A stretch of 24,349 nucleotides of DNA, taken from positions 1,283-25,631 of the forward strand of contig JADGJH010000199.1 of NCBI GenBank assembly GCA_027596945.1. Reading direction: 5' to 3'. Numbering within the stretch: position 1 is the stretch's first letter; every line of letters begins with the position of its first letter. The notes below the pieces were generated by a model. It did not search any database and was not told the origin of the DNA. It worked only from the letters and a program-made list of their open reading frames with translations. This document shows positions 1 to 8,683 of this stretch, piece after piece. A program made the position numbers and the translations under genes. Source of the stretch: Physocladia obscura (Eukaryota > Chytridiomycota > Chytridiomycetes > Chytridiales > Chytriomycetaceae).

Positions 1-338
1 TTTTTTTTGGTGAATAAAGAAAGTTAAGGAAGTGTAGAAATAAAACGTGTTGAAATGATTTACCACAAATTTTGATTGGCGCTTCTAATTCTAAAAGTAC
101 AGGCTGGCTTGCAAAAATGTCTCTCGAAGTGTTGCACAAATATCTGATTTCATATTCTGTCAGTTGTACGTTTTTGCCAGGCCGGCATCCACGGACTGCA
201 ATTTAAAATTGTTACACATTTGCGACAATTAAAATAAAGAAAGAAACCTTCAAGAAGTTTATCAATGACTAAATCGACATCGATATCTATAGTTTCTTGC
301 GTGCTGTCTATCATTGATACTGACGGAGTTTCAGCCAT
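1..338 (-). CDS. GLC7: Serine/threonine protein phosphatase PP1 catalytic subunit, 5' part (partial)
   Basis: The 5' end of a PP1 catalytic subunit gene runs off the left edge. Coding exon 1 is 338 to 248 and exon 2 is 195 to 64; the intron starting at 63 (GTAAAT) leaves the window. The joined product has an acidic N-terminal tail, then [11 protein letters not shown], the [16 protein letters not shown] helix and [12 protein letters not shown], which directly precedes the metal-binding GDIHG motif in PP1 proteins; that motif must lie in the next exon, outside the window. Position, order and wording match the PP1 N-terminus better than PP2A or PP2B. PP1 is the major nuclear and cytosolic Ser/Thr phosphatase, directed by regulatory subunits, acting in glycogen metabolism, mitosis and wall growth. 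Catalytic residues cannot be checked here. It is divergent from ZFPL1, with about 600 bp between the start codons. Confidence 0.9.
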
Positions 339-940
339 GTGTGTTAAAATAAATATAAAATTTTCCTTTGAAAATCTTTAATTTCATTACTTAAATAAAA
401 AGGTGGTTGAAAAATGTGATAGCTTTATATTTCATTTTTTTTCACACTGTACAATGTCCAGTTGTAACAAGTCAGTTATATTACCCATAATCTGCGACCT
501 TCAATGGCGTATCTCACTCAGTCATTTCTGTGTTTAGCATTTTTTTTTTGCAACAAATCGATCAAACATCGTATATAAGTAATAAATAACAAATATGGAA
601 TGCGCTGTTCATTGCACTAAGGATTTAAAGGCTAAGGTGCTTGTTTATTCACTGTTCTACCCAAAATCTCCCTGTGATTGATGTTACTACGTGTGCTCAA
701 GCTTCTAATTATTGAACAGACGCTAATTCAGGTGATGGCATGATGGCACGATAGAATACCGGCATTCAAGCAAAGTGTCGTGGTGTGAGTATCTATGGAT
801 GGACACTTGAAAAACACTTGAAAATAAAGAAAAAACCAATTAACGAATGAGTTTAGAACGCTTTTCTTTCTTTTTTAAATGATACAGGGTGATCAGGTGC
901 CTTCTGAGGTTTGTTGCTGTTTTCACTTCGTTTCAGAAAA
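339..940. other. Divergent intergenic region between PP1 and ZFPL1
   Basis: 602 bp between two outward-facing start codons, presumably carrying both promoters and 5' UTRs. A TATA-like GTATATAAG lies at 571-579, but it is about 360 bp from the ZFPL1 start, so its role is doubtful. Short open frames here (for example an ATG at 595) resemble no known protein. I see no RNA gene or repeat. Confidence 0.5.
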
Positions 941-2228
941 ATGGGCCTTTGCAAATGCCGCAATGTCACCAATCTATTGTAAGCAGAGATATCCTCAACC
1001 TTTTACACGCAATGGCGATGACCTTTCGCTGCATGAAATCCCGCCGAATTCAATCTCTAGAATAATCCACGGCGATGCGAACGAATCGTTTCGTTTTCTT
1101 TTAAAACAAACACGAACTAATCAAAACAAAATCTGCAACACCTTCAGCTGCTTTGAGCACCGCAAAAATGTTTGCGAGAAATGCATTATTTCGGATCACG
1201 AGAAGGTTGGGATCATATTTGCCTCTGTTGCGTATTTAGTTCACATGTTCACACACTTATAAACCAGTGTGTTGGTAAGAAACTCACAAGCCCCGATTTA
1301 GTGCTAGATGTAACGATCGAATCTTTCTGTTTTCGCTATCCAGTCAAATCATATTTGCAGTGGCTCCAAGATAGCGACTATGACGCATCGTGCCAGATTT
1401 GCTCGAAACCGCTGGCTGAAGGCGAATTACTGCGACTTTCATGTCTTGGTGTGTTGAATTCTTACTATTTCATTTATTGCAGAAGACTCACTTATTGCTT
1501 GAATGGACATGATGAAATAGACATCTTCCATCTCACCTGTTTGAACGAAATGTATAATAAGCTTCCTGAAACAACCGCGCCCGCTGGCTACACGTGTCCA
1601 GTTTGCAATGTAAATTGTATATAAAGGCTCTTTTTCATTCTAATTTTGTACTACAGGCTGCTGCTATTCCTCCTGATAACGTGTCGACGCAAATTGCTGA
1701 ATATATTCGATTGGCGTTCTCGAATGCGAAATGGGCGCAAAATATTGTACTGAAGAAAGTATTAAAAGAAAATCTGGTTTGATATCAATTAATTTATTTA
1801 TTAGCCGTCGTTTGGAGTTGAAGCACCTCGAATCGAAGCATCTTCCGCGGTTTTGAAAAACGCACATGTTCTCAACAGTCCAGTTGAAGTTTTTGCTACT
1901 TCAGCTGTCGTTCCTAGACCAGATTCTGTTTCAATTGATGCAGGAGTTGTGACGCCGAAGAAAGTTGGCAGCAAAGCATCGTTCGGGTCAGTTCGTGATG
2001 GCGACGACGATAAATATGGAAAAATTAATTCAGAGCGAACTGTCTCTAGCAACTGGTATACTATGCTTAATCTTGTTTTTATCGTTTTTGCTTTATTGTT
2101 TCACGGTATGTCTAATTTTTATTCTTAGGGGAATTTCACGTGGACGTTTGCTTTCACCGAAACGAATCGGAGTCTTCACAGCTGCCACATTGAGCATCTT
2201 CCTCTTTTTATACTATTTCATTATCTGA
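941..2228 (+). CDS. ZFPL1: Zinc finger protein-like 1 (ZFPL1), Golgi RING-like membrane protein
   Basis: Eight-exon model: 941-978, 1148-1205, 1268-1274, 1344-1448, 1521-1609, 1657-1758, 1805-2055, 2129-2228, giving 249 aa. It begins [20 protein letters not shown], the ZFPL1 N-terminal B-box-like zinc finger, followed by [19 protein letters not shown] and a RING-like cluster ending [12 protein letters not shown]. Near the C-terminus are the ZFPL1-typical DDDKY box and one hydrophobic membrane segment (about residues 228-247) just before the stop. In animals ZFPL1 is an integral cis-Golgi protein that binds GM130 and helps maintain cis-Golgi structure. Exon 3 is only 7 nt long (codes most of CVV) yet restores the frame and conserved spacing. 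The first intron is long for this locus (169 nt) and the sixth is 46 nt. The gene converges on ERV14, with the stop codons 138 bp apart. Identification is firm; the 46-nt intron is the least certain join. Confidence 0.92.
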
Positions 2229-2366
2229 TTATTTTTTTTGATAGTCTGATACTCGGTTGGGTTACAGTTTTATCGTTTGAAAAAAAATAACACGAGGTTT
2301 TATTCTCGTTCATTTTGTAAAGATTCGCTTCTTGTTTCAATTGCAATTCACACTCTTTAATCAAAA

Positions 2367-3265
2367 TCAAATTCGTCTGTAGTTTTGTCGCCCAGTGACT
2401 TTTGGCTGCGGAGCATCCACAAGCAAAGCTGCGATCATACACTAAAAAACATTATTTGAAAGCATCAGTAAAACTCGATTATATAGAATCTGTTCCCAAC
2501 TCACATATAGATCTGAAAATAAGTTTATCAATAATAACAAACAGAGAGAGAAAAAGAAAACTCACAGAAAAAAAAGCAGATTAGATAAAAAGCAAGTTTA
2601 AAGAAACTCTCCTTTTTGTGTTGAGGCAGAGTCCTAAAAATTTCGGTTGCATCGTATGTATATCTGTTGTTAATAATCCTGGAGAAAAAAACAAGTTAAG
2701 CAGTGTCCAAGAATTAAAAAAATTGGATTATTTATCATAGTACTTGTTGATATTATACGCTACGAGCGGCAGATTAATGAGAAAAGAAATCCATGCCGCA
2801 TTGATGAGAAAAATAAGGGAAAGAATGGTATGAGCAGCGCCTTCGGGAAGCACAAACTGAAATTATTTGTTAGTGATCAAACAGAGCCAATTAAAATAAA
2901 AATGCCCAAAACTTGATTAAGTCTGTTACAGAGATCGATGGGATTGATATAGTCGCACTCAAGATCTGAGAACATAATGATCTGTAATAAAAAAATTAAA
3001 ATAAATTTAAGATTGTTTAAGTTGAAACTTACGAAAAAGACCATAGTGAAGAGCAGAATAGCCGCCATCACGATCGCAAACATAAATAGCCACTATCCGT
3101 TTTATATGCAAGTTCGTTGTAAAAGGTGTGTTTTGTTGGTACGGTGGGAGAAATATATATTGACACCAACAGCGGGAAAATCAAATTATTGATCGACACG
3201 TTAGCTCTTTATCTGTTGCGGTAAAGAATTACAGCAGTCACGTTACTCACAGCTTCCCCAGTCAT
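2367..3265 (-). CDS. ERV14: ER export cargo receptor of the cornichon/Erv14 family
   Basis: Seven coding exons on the minus strand: 3251-3265, 3033-3092, 2913-2981, 2744-2856, 2566-2678, 2505-2512 and 2367-2441, giving 150 aa. The product starts MTGEAWLFMFAIVM and contains the family signature IIMFSDLECDYINPIDLCN, then FVLPEGAAHTI, two hydrophobic segments, the DATEIFRTL loop, HKKESFFKLAFYL and FFFYLYCMIAALL. Erv14/cornichon proteins are small multi-pass ER/COPII proteins that recruit transmembrane cargo into vesicles; yeast Erv14 is 138 aa. The first coding exon is 15 nt and the sixth is an 8-nt micro-exon that supplies the YLY of the last membrane segment, with canonical GTGAGT donors on both sides. 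The short polar tail after the last helix is not strongly conserved in the family. Very confident on family; all phases close. Confidence 0.95.
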
Positions 3266-4071
3266 TGCCGTTAGTAAAGTTGATTGAGTATGAGAAAAAA
3301 AAAAATCAAATCACAACAAAATATTCAATTTGACACACAGTTTGAAATTTGCAAGATGCTTTTACAACTTTTCAACTGAGATAAATAGTGATTTGTCCGT
3401 AATTTTTTGGAAACTTTTTGCTCATTTTTGTTCAATGCCATTTTCATACAGAAGTTTAAACCATTCTTTATCAGCACCTTTCGGTTTTTTCCAGAGTCAA
3501 CATTGTGAATGAAAAAAAATTCTTCGGTATCTCTGCAACAGCAGCGACAAATGTGATATGATGGTTTACTCTCATGTATTTGAATTGGGTAATAGTTGTA
3601 GAGAAGAAATTGTTTTTGTGGAGACTGCGTAGTTCCAAGAGTACGTATCCCAACTTGTCAGTCTATTCGAGTATTTCAACAGCGCGATGTCTCTGTATTT
3701 ATCAGCGTGAAGAGTCGATCGGGTGAGTGGGTTGCGTGATTTCAGATGGATGAGGTGTAGCAAAGTTGCTGTGTTCAAACAAATTCGCGAAAAGCCGCAA
3801 AAAAGAGCAGTCTAAGTGCCGCGCCACCGAATTGTTTTGCGCTAGGTGAATCTTTAGAGGCAAAGCAAAGGTTGCCTTTAAGAGCGGTGATACTGATGCG
3901 GGTTCGATTATATTCTGGATCTGAGCATACGTACGTGTTTAAGAATATACGATTATGTGGGCATGCGTATATTTGCTGCTCGCTGTTGGATGTGAGAGTA
4001 TCTGAGCAGCAGCGTTTTCAGAGTTTATGGTGATTGTGCTCAGTGGTTTGTTTGATTTAAGAAACAGAAGA
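3266..4071. other. Divergent intergenic region between ERV14 and CSN7, possibly hiding a small gene
   Basis: About 800 bp between divergent start codons, the longest gene-less stretch in the left half. Minus-strand fragments look faintly coding, for example a frame ending EWFKLLYENGIEQK before a TGA near 3430, and TDKLGYVLLELRSLH near 3620-3670. I could not link them into one model with matching splice phases or recognise a family. A promoter-only region is equally possible. No tRNA was found. Confidence 0.35.
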
Positions 4072-5152
4072 ATGGAAGCATTTCTTGCTTTGGCGAAGGG
4101 CGCAAAGGGGGCCGCGTGTGCCCAGCTCATCAGCGATGTTCTTGCGGCGCCTGGCATATTTGTGTTTTCCGAGTTGCTCAATGTACCAAACGTTACCGAT
4201 GTTTGTGGACATTAAATCAATTGCTTAATAGTTATTTATTGAACCGTTATTCTGCGCCGAATACGATCTGTTGTCTGTTTTTGGTCTCTGTTCAATCTGC
4301 CCGCAGCTCGCCAATAACTCCGCCTACGCATCCAGTCTGCGTCTTTTGCAGATTTTCGCCTATGGAAGTTACGCTGAATATGAAGGTGAGAAACCCACTT
4401 GCGTAAGTCACGTGACTTATCTTGAGCCCAACAAACCCAAACAACTCAGCCGAAATCGACTCCTTTCCGAAACTCGCCACCGCAACTCAATAAACTTAAG
4501 CAGCTCTCTATCATGGCTTTCGCTCAATCGCCAAAAGTAAAATCATACTCCATATCTTTAATATTTCATCTAATTAATGGCCGTATCCTGCAGACCATCC
4601 CATACAGCACTCTTCAATCTTACCTCAACATTCCAAACATCCGCGACCTCGAAGATTTGATCATCGATGCAATATATCTTGGAATTGTCGATGGCAAACT
4701 TGACCAGAAAAATCTCTGCTTAAGCATCAAAAAGGCAATTGGCCGCGATTTGAAGCCCGGACAAGACGCTATTTTGTTTAATATTCTGAACAAATGGTAA
4801 TATTCGATCAAAATATAAGAAGCCTCGCGATGACTATTATCTTTTTTTTAATTTTAATTTTTTTAAAATTTTATTTTATTGTAGGTTGGAAACCTCGTCA
4901 CAAATTTTATCAACAATTGATAAGCAGCTTGACAATGTTCGCGCAAGTGACGCAAGCTATATAATTGAAAAAGAAGAATTCGAGAATAGGCTTGAATTCG
5001 CCAAATCCGATTCACTTAATTCAATCTCAAACCGTGGATTCCGTCAAGAACATGATCAGCAGCCACAGCATTATTATGAAGATGATATCAGAAGAGGGAG
5101 TGGATCGAACAGATCGTCTTTAAAAGGTGGTGCCAGACACAAAAAACATTAG
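4072..5152 (+). CDS. CSN7: COP9 signalosome subunit 7 (PCI domain)
   Basis: Five exons: 4072-4200, 4307-4402, 4450-4536, 4594-4796 and 4885-5152, 260 aa (human CSN7 proteins are about 265-275 aa). Landmarks in order: FLALAKGAKGAACAQLISDV, APGIFVFSELLNVPNV, LRLLQIFAYGSY, LNKLKQLSIMAFAQ, then the winged-helix part of the PCI domain with TIPYSTLQSYLNI, RDLEDLIIDAIYLGIVDGKL and a C-terminal coiled tail ending in basic residues. CSN7 is a scaffold subunit of the COP9 signalosome, which removes NEDD8 from cullins. An in-frame ATG at 4027 would add 15 residues; I prefer 4072 because the family homology starts there, but animal proteins have a slightly longer N-terminus. The intron at 4537-4593 is 57 nt with no stop, so retention would insert 19 aa. 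It converges on the calpain gene, 117 bp between stops. Confidence 0.93.
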
Positions 5153-5269
5153 TTGCTTCACTTTGTATTTTTTTTTGTTTCTTAATCGTGTCTCTGTCAA
5201 TGCAAATATATCTGAACATAAGGCGAAAAATTAGAATTACTCTATTAATCCCAACAACTAATCAATCAT

Positions 5270-8200
5270 TCACTCAAACGGATTTTCACTCCGAACTGTT
5301 AACCTCACAATGTTTTCCCCACCCTGCACAACACCCACAACAAAAGTAACTATCCGATATGTTGCACGTTTGATTGACGTTTCGATGAACGTGAATTTCG
5401 GCCGCGGCTGCCCAGTTTGAAGGACAATCTGTTCAGTGTATGCATCTACAATATGAATCGTCAACGCAGCCAGATTCGAATCATCGTTGTCTTCAATTTC
5501 TGCCATGATAAAAAACCTACCCTCGTCGATGATTCCTTCGAGAATTTTTAGTGGTTCTGTCCATGTCTGCACCGGCATGTTTATGGAAGATTGAGCCATG
5601 GTTTTACGAACCTGGTGTATGCGTTTTTGGTAAGAACTTACAGTTACAATTTTTTTTGTACGTGAGTCTATGCCAGCTTACAATGCGTTCATACGGATAT
5701 TCTCGACCAATAGTTCCAAACTTGAACTTTTCTTTTGCATACGCTCGCAAACTAAACGTCAACGTGCGTGACTTCTCATGCTGCGACACAACGGCCGTAT
5801 ACCTCAACTTTTTAATCAGCTTGCCGTTTTCGTTCCGAATCGACAGCAACGACGGATCCACTTTAAAGCTTGCCAGAATATGAGGATTATTAACATAGAC
5901 TCCTACGTAAATAACTTTGTACATTTCCGGGTAATACACGCGTCTGCAGTTTGTGTCAGCGTAGATGTGCAGTGTAATGTAGTCTCTATTTTCTTCTTTA
6001 GTTGTGACATGTTTGGAGAGAAGCAGCCAGACTGTTGACTCGGAATCGGTTGGGTACGTGTCAGTTAAGTCGATTTCTACTGTTTTGCGTTTTGTTCATG
6101 TGCAAGGAACGGAAGAGCAAAAAAAAGTTTGGTAAAAAAAAAATTGCTCACATCCATATTGTGGATTGTGCGCAAGAGAATATGCGTCGACGGCCGGCCC
6201 TGCTTCCACTGGCCATGATCTAGAACAGAGCAGAAAAATAAGTAAATTGGAATATAAAAAATAGAAAGTTTTTAAGCATACTTACACATGCATAACATGC
6301 TGGTATCGAAAAAGTGCTGGATTCCAATTTACGTGTATCGATTCAAAATATTGCATAACTGAATTGAAATCAATCCAAAAAATGCCATCGTCATGCTGCA
6401 TTGCCCCTAATTGATCGAAATTAAGTGCGGCTTTCAATTGCGGAGTCCAATTTTTATCGTCTAAATGAGAAAATTGTCCTGTTATTTCGTTTTTTTCATT
6501 TTTGTTACTTTATACGGCTATTGCAGACGTGTTGTTTATAATATATATAAAATCTGACTAAAATTCCTTCTTACCATGCCAACGGCGATGATTCCAGGGG
6601 TTTTTAAGCTATTTTATGAATGTTTTTGCTTTAAGATTAGCTTAGTTGTTTCTTTTCTTTTTTTACAACTACCAACCTGAATCATTCTCAATCCCAAAAT
6701 TTCTCGAATATTTAAAACTAGAAACACTAGTTAATCCCGAAATTAAATAAAATATCCTCTGCTTATAAACCTGCGTATGCATGTGTGGGAACGAGACCGA
6801 TTAGTGTGGCTTTTTCATTGTCCATGTCGATCTAATTTCAAATTAACTTCATTTTTTTTTCTTCTATTTTTTTTTTGCTTTGCTTTCTTTTGAGAAAAAT
6901 TCAATTAAACTTACTGTTGCAAGAGTTATCAAAGCTTTCCCTGAATGAAATCCATTTAACATACGCTTCCAGTGAATTTTCGCATTCCAATTCGGACTGT
7001 TTTTTTGTCATTTAGTGCCTCTTTCAGCATGGAACGTGTATATCTCTTACTCGTTTATAAAAATTTGTTCAGGTATCCAGCCCGTTAAAGCTGTGCTGTT
7101 TTCAATAAAATAGTAAAATAAAAAAATAAAAGAGAAAATATCTTACCATATAAATCAATTCCGGAATTTGAGCCCGGAAAATCATAGCCACCATTTAGTT
7201 TCATATAAGCTTTTTCAATGATGCTTGGCCAGATTTCGTTCTCATTGTTGGAATAAGTGCACATCAAGGATCCTGGAAATTAAATGAAAATAAAAAATTT
7301 AGCAGGAAAAAAAGAGGAAGCAAAGCATCAATATTGTTACCGGTATTGCTTATCGGTAAATAATCATCAACAACTGTTTCGAGTTTTGGTTAGTTTGGTT
7401 TTCGAACAGAAAATCAAAGCAAACCGATTTTGCGATATATTCCGTTAAAGAACAGTTTCACTATGTATTTTCCTGCAGGATTAAACAGTGGCATACCATA
7501 AGAATCTTGTGGATATATACAAGAAGTTATAAGCTGTTCATAATCAAATAGTTTTTTAACATGAGTAAATACTCTAGGTGATTACGAAAACCTGCTTTTG
7601 AAATTTAAGCTCATAGGCTGCGCTGACACATAATGATGCAACAAATGAACAATCTGTCACTACATCTTGCACAATAGCAGTACTGGAAATAACGGAAACC
7701 ATGCGAGGCGCCTTCATAAATTCAGAAACACGCTTCCAACTTCCAAATTGGGAAATTTGTTCCTCACTCATTGGCAAAAGTCCATCAGGATCAGAAAATA
7801 ATGTATCATGATTATTTTGTGGGTTATCTGTGTTTATGCTCCAAAGGCACTCAGAAACATCATTATCCATCCACGGTAAAAATATTTTCGAGTTAACAAC
7901 AGACGCTTGCTTTAATATTTCAAGCTCTTCTCTTGATAATTCCGGATATGGAGTTTTCGCTTCGGATTCGTCTTTCAGTAAAGGTTTCAAATCTTCAATC
8001 CTTGACAAAATCATCGAAACTTTCTCTGATAAAGCAACTCTAGTGGATTCATTCGTAATCTCTGGAATGTGATCTAATGCAATTTCGCATCCTTTGATAT
8101 ATGCGTTATAAGCGTCTTTTCGATTGTTCATTTCGTCGTTTTCCAAGCCTCGTTCCAAGAGAAACTGCCAAGATATTTGAAAAATTTAGTTAGTCAGTAA

Positions 8201-8640
8201 TGGCATTATCGTATTATCAGCTGTACGTTAATATGATCAAGTTTGTTATCCCGAATAATTGAAGAAGTTAGTGAAGAAGAATCGTAAGCCATGACGCGCA
8301 CTATCTTTGTTCTTTCGACGTATTCGGCTGCTTTCTCCAGGATCGCTTTTCGCACGCTCTCATTCTTTTCATCTACAGAATATATTATATGTTTGTACAT
8401 GTATAATTTATCAGTAGTGTAAATCATGGTGTTTCACTTACTTTGAGCCATGTCTAGCAATAATTCGCACAAGCTGAAATAGAGCAAGTATGCTTCAGGG
8501 TATCGTTTTTTGCGATCGGCCCGTGTAGCCCGCATCTGTTTTATGAAATTTCGAGTTGACTGTTAGAAAATTGCTTCAGTCAAACGAGGTGCAATAATAA
8601 CCGCAAGTTCTTGTGCTTGTTTTGCATTCCCCCTTTCCAT
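5270..8640 (-). CDS. CAPN7: Calpain-7/PalB-type cysteine protease with MIT domains
   Basis: Sixteen exons on the minus strand: 8602-8640, 8442-8535, 8227-8372, 7592-8164, 7425-7533, 7341-7373, 7147-7272, 7051-7090, 6915-6996, 6771-6831, 6677-6717, 6575-6608, 6286-6478, 6152-6219, 5682-6079, 5270-5611; 792 aa, close to human CAPN7 (813 aa). Residues 1-150 hold two MIT-like helical segments ([20 protein letters not shown] and [18 protein letters not shown]). The protease core has all three catalytic residues: Cys near 265 in [11 protein letters not shown], His near 431 in LVPTHAYA, Asn near 451 in LKNPW. The C-terminal half contains calpain-type beta-sandwich domains ([37 protein letters not shown]). 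Fungal PalB/Rim13 processes the ambient-pH transcription factor PacC/Rim101 at ESCRT-III; animal CAPN7 also binds ESCRT-III through MIT. Which role applies here is inference. The exon 1 donor (GTTATT) is the weakest splice site. Confidence 0.93.
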
Positions 8641-8683
8641 CTCTGAATTTCAATTTCCGAACATAAAAAATATCAACAATTCA
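8641..8683. promoter_or_regulatory. 43-bp spacer between divergent CAPN7 and LRRC45 start codons
   Basis: Only 43 AT-rich bases separate the two outward-facing ATGs. If both start codons are right, each gene's core promoter must lie within the other's transcribed or coding region, or 5' UTRs are nearly absent. No clear TATA box is visible. Confidence 0.45.

Noticed and set aside
3885..3925. GCGGGTTCGATT resembling a tRNA T-arm
   Set aside because: The five bases on each side of TTCGATT do not pair and no acceptor or anticodon stem is found upstream.
4513..4800. Continuous 95-codon frame in CSN7
   Set aside because: It reads through the 57-nt intron 4537-4593; family alignment (AQSPK directly followed by TIPYS) shows that this segment is intronic.
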